Positions 1 through 9,550 of a DNA stretch of 64,000 bases are shown piece after piece. The translations under genes and the position numbers were made by a program. Source of the stretch: Gaeumannomyces sp. JS-464 (taxonomy: Eukaryota; Ascomycota; Sordariomycetes; Magnaporthales; Magnaporthaceae); NCBI GenBank assembly GCA_002197995.1, contig NGZR01000004.1:4898001-4962000 (forward strand), read 5' to 3'. The notes under the pieces are model-generated. The model saw only the letters and a program-made list of their open reading frames with translations. It searched no databases and was not told where the DNA came from. Within the stretch, counting starts at the first letter, position 1, and each line of letters starts with the position of its first letter.

Positions 1-18
1 CCCCCCAAAAAGGGGGTG
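1..18. repeat. C-A-G self-complementary tract at window edge
   Basis: Six C, five A and five G form a near-perfect C/A/G block directly beside the point where the MFS gene loses its expected sequence. It could be the terminus of an inserted element or a short hairpin. The other side lies outside the window, so this cannot be decided here. Confidence 0.4.
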
Positions 19-986
19 TCAGGGCAATCCTACCATTATATAGTAATAGGTATACCAGGGGAGATGATAGGTGACGATCATGGAGGTGGCTATCAGGGGA
101 GCGAACAAGGCCCCAAGTCTAGCGATGAGGCAAGGCCGATTGTCAGCAACCCTCTCCAGGACCGGGACTGCGGCGGCGGCCGAAGCTTACGAGTACATGG
201 AATGCAAAATGCCCTGCAGGGCGTTGGCGTTCCGCATGACGCCGAGCCAGGCGCAGAAGCAAGCGTCGAGCAGGCCGTTGCCGAACCCGGAGATCATGTT
301 GGCGACGACGAGGACCGGGTACGGCGGGTGCGCGGCCAGGACGGCGTAGGTGGCGATGTGGCACAGCGGCGCCATGACGGCGACGCCGCGCTGGCCGAGC
401 TTCATGTGGATGCGCGCATTGGTGAAGGAGGCCAGCGAGTAGCCGACGAAGGGCGTCAGGAAGATGAGCGACACGGTCGTGTAGGAGAGGTCGTAGTAAC
501 GCTCGAGCTGGGTGTTTTTTGTGCGTGAGCAGAGTTTGAGGGCACAGCAGCCATCGGGTGTGTGGAGGCAAAGAAACATACGTAGGGGAGCAGGGCGCCG
601 ACCACGCCGTCGTTCAGGCCGGCGATGATAAAGGATAGAAACACAAATGCCAGGCGACCGATGTTCCCCCTTGGCATATTCCACCTCTCGGCCGCGATCT
701 CGGAGCCAACCGGGGTGGGTGGCGCTGACCCGACCCCGCAGTCGGCCTCGGTCGCCGGCGGTGATTCTTGCTTCCCCACATCGGTCGCGGCCAGCTCCTT
801 TTTTTCCTTGTCCCCTGATGAGGACTGGATGTCGGCGGCTGTGTCCCCCTGTAGCACACTCTTGTGGCTGTCCATGCTGAGGCGCCGACTCAACTTTTCG
901 TCGTCGGCGGGCTGCGCCTCAGTGACATGGTCCCCTAAGCTGTGCGGTCGCTCAGACTCGGGCATGGTCTCCTTTATTGCCGTCAT
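19..986 (-). pseudogene. MFS transporter, N-terminal half only, truncated at the window edge
   Basis: Three exons can be read on the minus strand: 986-582, 507-191 and 118-19. The introns are 581-508 (donor GTATGT) and 190-119 (donor GTAAGC). The joined frame is 273 codons. It starts with about 100 hydrophilic, Ser/Glu-rich residues, followed by membrane segments with typical MFS text: FIIAGLNDGVVGALLPY, then LIFLTPFVGYSL, then GFGNGLLDACFCAWLG, and across the second junction MYS-LGALFAPLIATSMI. Fungal MFS proteins of this group normally run to about 450-500 residues with 12 helices. Here the frame stops (TGA at 21-19) just after the conserved HLPWYTYYYIMVGL stretch. The start at 986 is preferred over an in-frame ATG at 1037, but either is possible. 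The gene is probably broken by an insertion or rearrangement at the left edge. The substrate is unknown. Confidence 0.75.
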
Positions 987-2100
987 TATCCCGGGGAAGT
1001 TTGTGCGTCGTGATTCTGCGTGGAGCTGGCACAACACCGCAAAGACAGGGCCCTTCCCCTAGTGTGTGACAGCGCTTCTTTGTCGACAATGTTGCAGGCG
1101 GTGGAACAGTCAAAAAAAACAAAAGAAAATGAAAATGGGAAAGATCGAATTTAACCCCGGGTGACGGATGACCGATCCGCTTCGCGACCGAGATCCGATT
1201 GGCCGCAGCGTCGCAACATGCCCGAGACTTTGCCGACAGCACGCACAAGACCGCACAGGACGGACTTTCCACATTCGGACTCGCCGCCAAGAGAAAAAAG
1301 GCTGGGCATGGCGAGGGGCAGTGGCCTCTCCTTGTAGCTACCAGGTAGTGAATCCAACGAGGGCTCCCTGGAAAAGCTCTGGCGGCTAACTTGCTCTCGT
1401 TAAAGGAAACCGGTGAGTGCAAAGTGAGGGACATGTGGTTGTTGGTTCGAGGAGTGGACGGGCGGCTGAGCATGCGGCCCGTTTTTCGACCACCCACAGG
1501 CAGCGAGGCAGACTGCACATAGACCTCTACCGCCACCTGCCCTTCCTACGTGTACAAAATCTTCTGGGTCAGCGTGGGCATTCTTCTTCCTCTCGCTACA
1601 AACACAACACACAACGTCGCATCCCATTCATGGCCACGCGCCAGACAAGCCCAGCTTTCCCTTTTTGCCCCCAAGCTGGCCTGGTCATTTGTTTTTTTAA
1701 CCACTTCCCCAGCGGCAAGCCCTATTTTCCTGTCAGCAAACTGGAAGTAGCTACAGTCACATCGAGCGCATCCGACCAGCAATGCCGTCCCCTAAGAAGC
1801 CACAAAAGCAAAAGAGCCTCGGGGGCCTTTTTATGTGGCTTCCTCCGTACAACAACATAAAGAAAAAGGACCATCCTACCAGGTATGGTGGAGGGCAGCT
1901 CCAGAAGACCGCGTACAACCACCCGGTGGTAGTACTGTCTTCAAAAGAGGATACAGACGGGGCCGTGGCGGTGCTCCTGGTATGTTAAAGACCTTTCTCG
2001 CCGAATGATATCTTTCATCTCGCCTTTGTTTCTTGGCTCTTCTTCGACTATTCATCCATACCCTTTATATATCTCGATACCACGATCCCTCCCTCGTCCG
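987..2100. other. Intergenic region between divergent genes
   Basis: I see no convincing gene here. It holds the upstream regions of the MFS gene (minus) and the tail-anchored protein (plus). Several short open frames exist on both strands, none with recognisable domains. A TATA-like TTTATATATC lies at 2064-2073, about 60 bases before the downstream start codon. Confidence 0.5.
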
Positions 2101-2133
2101 ATGACAGAAGCCTTTACTTACCTGGCTGTCTAG
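2101..2133 (+). promoter_or_regulatory. Upstream ORF directly abutting the main start codon
   Basis: An ATG at 2101 opens a ten-codon frame (MTEAFTYLAV) ending with TAG at 2131-2133. The next triplet is the ATG of the 311-residue protein, in the same frame. Ribosomes terminating here would sit on the main start codon, so this could be a stop-start translational control. Alternatively the protein once began at 2101 and acquired a TAG, or transcription starts downstream and the uORF is never used. Confidence 0.45.
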
Positions 2134-3069
2134 ATGACCAGCTTCGGCGGGAAGACTCTGCAAGATCACGTCGGCCAAAAAGACAAGGCCTATCGAGAGA
2201 GATTGGCCTTGGAGCATATTCCCATTGACCCTTCTCCCACCCACGGGCCTCACCACATCACACTTGAGGCATGTGGAGGCTCCAACAGGCTAGCGCGGAA
2301 CAGCTACGTCATCACCGACCCGCTGGTCAGGGTCAAGTTCGCCGTTCTACTGGAATACGACGAGGTGGTCGAGGGCGCATGGGCCAGGAGACTGGACACC
2401 AGGTCCCACCACCAGCTGCAGAAGTATGTCCGGTTCACCGAGCCTGGAGCGACCGCCCCGAACACACCAGACGCTACATCATCCACGAAGAGCCAGGGAG
2501 AGAGCTGCGATGAGGAGGAGGCCCTCGCGATGGATATTCTCGCGGCTAGGAAGCCTCCCCCTGAGGCCATGGTGGGAGAAGGGGAAGCCAAAGCTGCCGC
2601 CAAGCAGCAGAGCTTCGAGGTCAGAGTCGGCAACGGGTCTTCCTCCAATCTCCTCGCCCCAAGTCACCCCTGCCAGGCCGAGGCCCATCGCGATCGCAGC
2701 GGCAGCTTGTCCAACGGCGGCCCTCTTGTTTTGGCTGCGGCCAGACAGGCACCGCTCGATTCCGGACGCTATCGCCAGTACGGCAGCATCTCGCCGCCAA
2801 GTTCAGAGCGGAACCACACAGCCTCATGCCCTGGCTGGGTTACTGTTGATATACCCTCCTCGCCGACGGCGCCTCTCGCTATCACCGGGGGCGGCCCGAC
2901 ATCTGTCCAGATCTCACGATACCCGGCGTCACCCCCACTGCCGAGCCATCACACTTCCACCTTCAGTAGAGGTGTTGATGCTGAAGTTTTCCGCTGGAAG
3001 GCCGTTTCCGGTGTGCTCCTCGTGCTGGTGATTCTCTTGGCTGGATGGGTGGTGGTTATTTCCGTCTAG
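2134..3069 (+). CDS. Hypothetical tail-anchored membrane protein (311 aa)
   Basis: This is an uninterrupted 311-residue frame. I do not recognise a family. The first 120 residues are mixed and look folded (QLQKYVRFTEPG). The middle (about 120-280) is low-complexity, rich in Ser, Pro and Gly, and probably disordered. The last 22 residues are a single hydrophobic segment (AVSGVLLVLVILLAGWVVVI) ending almost at the C-terminus. That suggests a tail-anchored protein with its bulk in the cytosol, inserted in the ER, the mitochondrial outer membrane or another membrane. There is no signal peptide. No intron is needed. A ten-codon upstream ORF abuts the start. The coding call rests on length, G/C-rich third positions and the clean C-terminal helix. 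Confidence 0.6.
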   Translation: MTSFGGKTLQDHVGQKDKAYRERLALEHIPIDPSPTHGPHHITLEACGGSNRLARNSYVITDPLVRVKFAVLLEYDEVVEGAWARRLDTRSHHQLQKYVRFTEPGATAPNTPDATSSTKSQGESCDEEEALAMDILAARKPPPEAMVGEGEAKAAAKQQSFEVRVGNGSSSNLLAPSHPCQAEAHRDRSGSLSNGGPLVLAAARQAPLDSGRYRQYGSISPPSSERNHTASCPGWVTVDIPSSPTAPLAITGGGPTSVQISRYPASPPLPSHHTSTFSRGVDAEVFRWKAVSGVLLVLVILLAGWVVVISV

Positions 3070-3699
3070 GTTATCCGGCTCACTCCGACGGACGGAAGGC
3101 TCGAGAGACATCTTTATTCCAACGAGAGATTGGTGGCCCTGTGGGTGGTGGTCCTTTGCTGGGGGCCCTCTTTCATGGGAAATTTAGTTCCCGGTGGTGC
3201 TGGGAAGAAAAAGCGGGCTTAACTCCCCAAAGTGCCAGAGAAGCCCCCGTAGACTTCAAAAGCGGCTTTAAATGGGGTGCACCCCCAAATAAGCCTCAAA
3301 ACCTACCTTTTGTTTTTTTCTCACGCGGGCAGGCTATTATAAGTAAAAGCCCCATCTCAGCGAATTGAAAATATTAGCAGAAGCCATAACAGCCAACTAG
3401 AACATTATGCATTTCAACATCCGTAATCATGTCAAGCCGTTTTAACTTTTGCTAAAACCATGTCTAGGAACTCCCCTTTTCCCCGTGGTAGTTTCCCGTG
3501 TGCCCCAGCACGGCCATCGGCTCGCCCAAGTTATCAAAACGCCCGATGAAGTGAGGATTGCAGCAGTACGGGCAAGGGGCGGTGAGGGTCCCTGTGGCGA
3601 TGGCTGGCCTGTTCTATATGACAGGTGATCGCGATCGTTAGCGACAGGATAAATAATTACCAATGCGGATAGGTACCCGGGTCTCGACGTGGACCGAAA
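3070..3699. other. Intergenic, no gene seen
   Basis: This is the 3' flank of the tail-anchored protein gene and the downstream flank of the broken phosphorylase gene. A short palindrome, GGGGTGCACCCC, lies near 3275-3290. I see nothing else I can support. Confidence 0.4.
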
Positions 3700-3749
3700 C
3701 TCGAAAGATGATGAACTAACCAGACTCCATTCTTCCTTTGCTGGCGGCT

Positions 3750-4748
3750 TACCCGCCGGGATCGTGCGGAGGAGCTGACGGGCAAAGGCCGCCGCGTGGC
3801 CCGCAGCGCACTGCCTCCACTCATCGTTCTTGTGCGAGTCCGCATAATGGGATATCCCGCGGACGATCAAGCCACTTCCTGTTCACCGCCACACCGGCCG
3901 CCTCCGTCTCCACGCACCCGCGAAGCCGTCACAAGAGCTGGCGGACTCTTTCTCTCTCCTCCCCGTCCTGGACAGCTTCGTTCCCTACAGCGATCATTCC
4001 CGTGTGGAACACAAGTGCGTCTCGGTCTTCGTCGCGACGCGAAGGGCGTTTGACGAGGTTGAGGTTTGGCATCCGTCGCAGTTCCCCCAAGCCCCTTGAT
4101 GGCGGTTGTCGGCTTCGAAGAGCTTGTCGGAGTCGGCCGGAGGCAATTGGAACCTGTGACGATGCGTTTTGTGCTCTCGTAGTCGCTTGAGCTGCTCAAG
4201 AACTGTTCTCTCATTCCCTCTGGATCGAACTCGCAGTTGGAGATGAGTATGTCCAGCCCGCTCAAACCCGACAGTCAGGGTCTTCCATCCGATCCTTTCC
4301 GCAGAATCTCTCGACCTTCTGGTTTGAACCTTCCATACTGGTAGTAAATAGAAGGGGGTCGACCTCTAAGCGGGTATCCGACGACCACGTCCCCGAGGTG
4401 GACATCTTGAAGGGGATCAGCATGCGGAGGATCGAGTGGAATTCCCCCACCTATCCCGACAAGCAAGGTGATGCGAATGTTGGGGAAGGTCCTGAAAAGC
4501 TGGCTGGCCATATGGGCGGAGTTGATGTTGCCCGTCATCGAATGGAGGAGAGTGGCTATAATGACGTTGTGACCGTAGATCTCCCCAAAAAGGTAGCTGT
4601 ACTCATTGTATTCCGTGTCGTAGTTGGGGGGATGGTGATTTGCGTCAAGCATCAAGCGTGCCCGGAGCAGGTCAAGATCCCGGACAGGACAGATCCATGC
4701 AACGTGGTAGTCTCGCACAGTCAGTTGCTTCCGATCTTGCGGGGTCAT
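3750..4748 (-). pseudogene. Nucleoside phosphorylase superfamily (PNP_UDP) gene, broken in several places
   Basis: The start (ATG at 4748) leads into text typical of fungal PNP_UDP domains: VAWICPVRDLDLLRARLMLD, then NVIIATLLHSMTGNINSA, then ITLLVGIGGGIPLDPP, then VHLGDVVVGYP. Conservation then jumps between frames: an LFEADNRHQGAWGNCDGC segment near 4110, HTGMIAVGNEAVQDG near 4000 and VETEAAGVA near 3900, with a TGA between the last two. It ends with IVRGISHYADSHKNDEW near 3830. At least four frame changes and in-frame stops separate these blocks. In fungi this domain is often the N-terminal effector of NOD-like receptors, or stands alone. No NACHT or repeat domain follows here; a possible GTAAGC donor at about 3754 could once have led to one. 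It is a probable pseudogene, although this window has many isolated indels. Confidence 0.75.
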
Positions 4749-5274
4749 CTCGACAGGATGTAAACGAAAAGGAATCAGGGTTTGTGGAGATAGCCTTGAT
4801 GGAATTGCGAGGGTGAAAAAAAGTGCGCGAGGCGGGCTGCAAATTTGAAGGCATCCTTGCATATGGCAGACCAGAATGTGAACCAATCTTTCTGCCAATT
4901 AGGAGATGGTGTGAAGCCTTACCACCTTCTCCTAGGGGCTGCCTGTGGCTTTGCGGTCCCCGGAGAGGGTCCCCGACTTGGCAGAGGCACAGGTCGCACG
5001 CTTATTCTGCACGTTGCGCGCACTCGTGCTCAATCATGCAACCCCCACAATTGTGTGCATGTAAACAGAGGCGCATGCCTTGGGCAAAAGGGGCGCAGTT
5101 CAGCGAGCCTGACCGCCACTGATCCTGGACATGGATCGTCGAAAAACCGCCCCAGAGCCGAAGAAAAGAACATGAACCTTCGAGCCCCCGGCGCTGGGCG
5201 ACACTCTCGATCCATAATTGTTGCCGGACCAATCCTCCAGTCCACGAATACCATACCAACTAGGTATTAACAAT
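4749..5274. other. Divergent intergenic region
   Basis: This lies between the minus-strand phosphorylase remnant and the plus-strand DUF6594 gene and presumably holds both promoters. I see no gene or clear motif. Confidence 0.4.
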
Positions 5275-6212
5275 ATGAGGGAAGGCCCGATCATCCCGGA
5301 TTTTGAGGCACACCCGAACCGAGTCGAGCTTTTTCGCAAGATTTGGCCTGTCGCAACCAACGACAGCAACCTGACTCTGCACGGCTTCCGACGCTTCAAA
5401 ACCTCTCACCTTCTGAACCTGCGCTTCCTCGAGGAGGAAATTGCCGAGCTGGACCACCGCATCTACCAAGCAGGCCTTTCCTTGCAGATCGAGCCTTCAG
5501 ACACCGATCGACTGGGGCTGAAGCACTGCAAGCGAGATGCTCAGGCACGGGGTCCCGCCGAGGTTATCAACTAAGCGACAGTTGAAGCTCTACGAAATCT
5601 TCTCAAGCAATACGGTGAGTTGGTAGTACCTTGAAGCAATACGCTGCGAAGCTTGGATTCCTAACCGGTCACTTGTGGTCAAAAGTCGATGCACTCATCT
5701 CCTTCAACCAGATCATGTCCATGGAAACCTTTTCGCTCATCGATGACGAAAAGCAAGCCAGTCTGAGGACGGATCTTACGCTGGAAGAGGTTTACAAAAC
5801 CAGGCTCCTCAGAGCAGATCTCCCACCACGATCCCGCACCGATCCATTCCAGAGGCAGTTCCACAAGCTTCTCCGGGCGTACCGGTATCAGAAGATATCC
5901 GGGCGCGCCTCGGCAAACCCGGAGACGCTACGGCCGCTCGGCAACCAGGGCCAGACCTGGACCCAGCAGAACACGGCGCTGATCGCTGGCATCCTCGGCC
6001 GCGTGGCGACGACTATCGTCATAGCCGTCTTCCTCGTCGCTCCCATGGCTGCCTTGGTGTTTGTGGAGGATCGGGGAAAGCAGCTGGCCATAAGCTGCGC
6101 CTTCATCCTGGCATTCTCCTTTTTGGTGGCCTTGACCCTACAGATTTCCAACTTTGAGATGATGGCTGTCTCTGCGGCCTACGCGGCCGTGCTCTCTACA
6201 TTTATGTCTTGA
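5275..6212 (+). pseudogene. DUF6594 membrane protein with an in-frame stop codon
   Basis: Two exons (5275-5614 and 5686-6212) are separated by a 71-base intron with donor GTGAGT, branch CTAAC and acceptor AAAAG. The product has the classic DUF6594 layout. An N-terminal helical block contains GFRRFKTSHLLNLRFLEEEIAELD, then DRLGLKHCKRDA. After the junction come ALISFNQIMSMETFSLIDDEK and YKTRLLRADLPPRSRTDPFQR. The C-terminus has three membrane helices ending AAYAAVLSTFMS. Family members have unknown function and are common in plant-associated fungi. The frame is continuous except for one TAA at 5572-5574 inside exon 1; the same frame continues afterwards with ATVEALRNLLKQY, as the family predicts. 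So it is a recent nonsense change, a consensus error, or an unrecognised micro-exon boundary. Without that stop the gene would look intact. Confidence 0.8.
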
Positions 6213-6601
6213 ACCTCATGTATTTAGGTAGCTTGGAAATGCACTCAACATCCCAATATCTATCTTGTATTCCATGCCAGCGGATAGGTGCTTTCCCGCC
6301 TTGTGGTCACCGGTCTCGTCATCAGTTCCTGATGAAAGCCGAGGCACGAAACGCGGAACTCGACCCGCAGCTGACGTTGTTGACCCATAAGGGGACCAGA
6401 CCCCGGGATCAAAGGGAGTTCCAGCATCTTCCTTCCCCTCGAAGAAGAAACCACTTGGAACGAGCAAGAGACAAACACAGCCCGCCTGGGCGCCTGCACA
6501 TTCTCTGGCACTTGGGAATGAGTGTTTTTATTTTCATTCCTTTCTCTTACGAGCGAATGGTCACTTGTACTGCCGACGTTGAGAACACACAGAGATATAG
6601 G

Positions 6602-6634
6602 CACACACACACACACGCGCGCGCGCGTGTGTGT
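6602..6634. repeat. Alternating purine-pyrimidine microsatellite (CA)n(CG)n(TG)n
   Basis: A run of CA passes into CG and then GT, so the tract is almost its own reverse complement. Such sequence favours Z-DNA or cruciform structure. It lies about 400 bases beyond the DUF6594 stop codon. Confidence 0.85.
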
Positions 6635-7475
6635 CCGCTAGGCCCCTTGGCCGCACCACCGTCTAAGTCCGTCCCGGCTTGTACCTAGGCCACATGGCCG
6701 CCTACCGCCTGTTCTGCTCTTTTTGCTGTCTTTTTTTTTCTTTTTAATTTTTACCCAATGGGTCTGGCTGCTCCTCTGTTTTCATTCTTGTGTTTCCTTT
6801 CTCTCCTTTTTCCTTATTGGTGTTTTAAATTATTGCCTTTAATTTTTACTATATCTTTTAGTGTTGTATACTCTTCCTGCGGCCGTCGTGTGGTAGTAGA
6901 CAGCGATATGGCTCTTGGGTACTGCGGTCCAGTCCGGCGCCCTGTGGCCCGATGATGTCGTGCCCCCTCTCCGCACCTGGACTTAGAGGGTCGATCGAAC
7001 GGTGCCCTCACGAAAGCGTGTGGCAGCGATCGATTCAGGGCCGCTACGGTCTGGATAGAAAGCAGCACCGAGACAGAGGAGCAGGCCAGACGCATCGCAT
7101 GGCGGATCGGCGGCCAGCTGGCTGCAAGATCTCTTGGTCGCTTCGCCCTTTCCTATTGCTTATAAACAAGTCGATGCTGCCTCTCCTGTTTTTTTTTCTG
7201 ACTGCTCGAGCAAATGTACCAGCTGCGTCCAACAGACGCGCCTAACCAGCCTTAGACGCAAATGGGAGAGTGCGGGTCAAGCTCAAGCGGGGTCCGGCCC
7301 CGCCCCGTCCAGACGTCACATCAACACGTTTGTGTTCCCGCAAGCATCCCAGGTTAAGTCGAGAAAGTGTGTGGCGGCCGCCGCTTTCAGTAGGGGAGTC
7401 ACAACAATACAATTTGCCTCTGATTTCGACGCATCTTCTTTTCTCCGAACAAGATAAATACCAAGCGCAAGGGCC

Positions 7476-7506
7476 AGCGAGCGAGCGAGAGAGAGAGAGA
7501 GAGAGG
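7476..7506. repeat. GCGA/GA microsatellite
   Basis: Three GCGA units grade into an uninterrupted GA run, ending about 12 bases beyond the stop codon of the minus-strand hypothetical gene, so inside its 3' untranslated region. Confidence 0.8.
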
Positions 7507-7517
7507 AGGGAGCTTCC

Positions 7518-8098
7518 TTACGTCTCTCCCACACCCTCGACCGAGCACGTTGGAGGCATGTCCTCCGGCCCCAGCTCCTCGGCGTACGACGCGTTGTTCT
7601 TGAAAAAGTCGACCCAGGCGCGGTACCCCTCAGACTGGCCGTCCTCCCACACCCCTCCGCCCGGAGGGTCCAACCTGGCCAGGGCCTGGCCCTCGGGCGA
7701 CCGGATCTTGACGACGTAGCATTTTCCCTCTTCCAGTCCTCAAGGATGCGCTCGGTCGGCTGCACGTGCCACGTGTTGTCCTGGTGGTGCGCGCGCATGT
7801 AGGCGAGGCGCTGCTCGTCCGTGGCAAGCTCGTCGTAGGCGCGGCCCTCGGGCGTGTCGCAGAAGATCTTGAGCAAGTTGTACCGCGTGCCGTCGGCAGA
7901 CACCTCGTCCTCGAGCGAGTGGGAGGGCCGGAAGCCGGGGGGCCAGTTCGGGCCATACACTACTGGGCCATCGACGCGGCCGGCCACGCCTGAGCTTGTT
8001 ACTCCTGCTGCTGTGGCATTGTCGGCCTTGGCTGGCCCTGCTGCGGTGGTGTCTTGGCTGGTGGCTTGGGTAGCGTCATTGGAGGCCGTGGCGGTCAT
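7518..8098 (-). CDS. Hypothetical protein with one frameshift
   Basis: The start chosen is ATG at 8098 (MTATASNDATQATSQD), giving a Thr/Ala-rich N-terminus. A more conserved-looking block follows: VVYGPNWPPGFRPSH, then YNLLKIFCDTPEGRAYDEL, then DNTWHVQPTERILEDW. Directly after DW the first frame becomes Arg-rich and unconvincing. Another frame continues smoothly with EEGKCYVVKIRSPEGQALARLDPPGGG and YRAWVDFFKNNASYAEELG, ending in TAA at 7520-7518. One missing G in the TGGAAG run near 7736 explains the switch. With that base the protein would be about 190 residues. I do not recognise a family; there are no membrane segments and no signal peptide. Confidence 0.6.
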
Positions 8099-8912
8099 GC
8101 TGATTGCGCCAAGCGCAACGTCGGCGTATTCTCCAGGTTGGGAAAATATGGATTGAAGGAAGATGGGATTTGGGGCGTGCCGTGCTTGCGTGTGGGTATG
8201 TCGCAAAGGGGAAGGGCAAATGGTGATCGGTCAAGAAGGAAGCGTGGCGGGGTCCTTGGACCTTAAATGTCACTGCCCCTCCCCACCCGGGCTGGCCAAG
8301 ACGTGACAGGTGAAACGACATATGCAGGTGAAGGCCCTACCATAGTGGTACTGTGTAAGAAATGATTTTTGGTAGATTACCGCCGAGCGCCGACTGCGGC
8401 GGATGCGACAGCTCGGCGTCAATGATAACACCATCTAACACCATCCAACATACTCCCCTCATCTTTTGGCTGGTATCTACAATCTTCGCTGGATGGTTTT
8501 GATACCAATTAACCAAAGCCCCATCATGCATTGCTTAAAAATAGCAACAAAACAGTAAGTCGTGGGAATAGCGACAGGACGATAGACAGTAACAAGGGCA
8601 CAATGTTCAAAGTTTTACGGTGCTCACGACGTTTATATATTGAAACCAAAATCAACTAAACGTTTTCCTCGCCATAGCTCAAAGCATCAAGCAATAACAA
8701 AAGCGTCGCCCTTATTAAACACCAAAGCATCACGCTACTTTCTAGTTCAACCACTCTCCAGCACACACATCTTTTCACTAGCCACCTACTTCAGCTTCTC
8801 GATTTCCCCACACCTTCGACACCAGCGCCCCCCCCCCCCCCCCCCCCCCCCTAGAACAGACGAGATAACAAATCCATCCACCCGACCCTTCTCCCTTTCC
8901 TTACCACCCAAA
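8099..8912. other. Divergent intergenic region
   Basis: Upstream region shared by the minus-strand hypothetical gene and the plus-strand secreted-protein remnant. It holds a TATA-like TTTATATATT at 8632-8641 and a long poly-C tract near the right end. No gene is seen. Confidence 0.45.
8828..8851. repeat. 24-base poly-C tract
   Basis: Twenty-four consecutive C residues end about 60 bases before the ATG of the secreted-protein gene, in its likely 5' untranslated or core-promoter region. Homopolymers of this length are prone to length error. Confidence 0.9.
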
Positions 8913-9550
8913 ATGCACTTCACGACGACCGCCTCTACACTCGCCCTCGTCGCCCTCCTGGGGTAGGCCGCAACGGCCGCCTACACCGTGACCTTGTATC
9001 CCAAGTCCGGCTGCAAGTACACAACGCCGTCACAAAATCGGGCGCCTACCGGTGCAAGAGCATCGGCGCCAACCAGTGCTGCGCCGACGGCAAAAACTAT
9101 CACTCGGCCAAGTTCAAGGAGGAGGGCACCAGCAGCAGCGCCGGGTGCGACGACGAGCTCAAGATCTACCAGGCCATGGGCGGGGAGGCGTGCGGCCTGC
9201 CCACGGCGCAGGGCGCCCAAGGAAAATGCGTCAGCTCCGGGTCCCTGGACGTCGCCGGCGCCAAGGTCGTCGTCATCATCAACCCCGGCGGCGGCAGCAG
9301 CGGGCGGTTGTCGGGCCGCCGTCGCCGCGACCTGGCCAAGCAGCAGCAGCAGCAGCCGGCGACGGTGGCGCCGAGCCAGTACATCTTTGAGAACGGCACC
9401 GTCGAGCCCACCGACAACGGCATCCAGAAGCGGTCATGCGGCGGTTCCAAGCCCGCCGCGGGCCCGGCTGGACAGAAGCCCCCTGCGAAGCCCCCGGCGA
9501 AGCCCGCGGGCAACAAGCAGGCTCCTTCCAAAAAGGGCGGTCGCGCTTAG
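8913..9550 (+). pseudogene. Small secreted cysteine-containing protein, broken by a stop and a frameshift
   Basis: ATG at 8913 starts a clear signal peptide (MHFTTTASTLALVALLG), but the next codon is TAG (8964-8966). The same frame continues as AATAAYTVTLYPKSGCK, which would complete a normal secretion signal if that codon were, for example, CAG. Near 9025-9040 the plausible frame shifts. It then reads GAYRCKSIGANQCCADGKNY, later DELKIYQAMGGEACGLP, a Gly-rich block, a run of five Gln and a Lys/Pro-rich tail (KPPAKPPAKPAGNKQAP) ending at 9550. The mature part has several cysteines and no recognised domain. Both lesions could be real decay or sequence error. The tandem KPPA tail suggests cell-wall association or disorder. 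Confidence 0.6.

Larger units (their letters stand above)
6213..7517. other. Intergenic region with microsatellites
   Basis: About 1.3 kb between convergent genes. It contains a CA/CG/TG dinucleotide tract (6602-6634), T-rich stretches at 6720-6750 and a GA-rich tract at its right end. I find no supportable gene. Confidence 0.5.
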
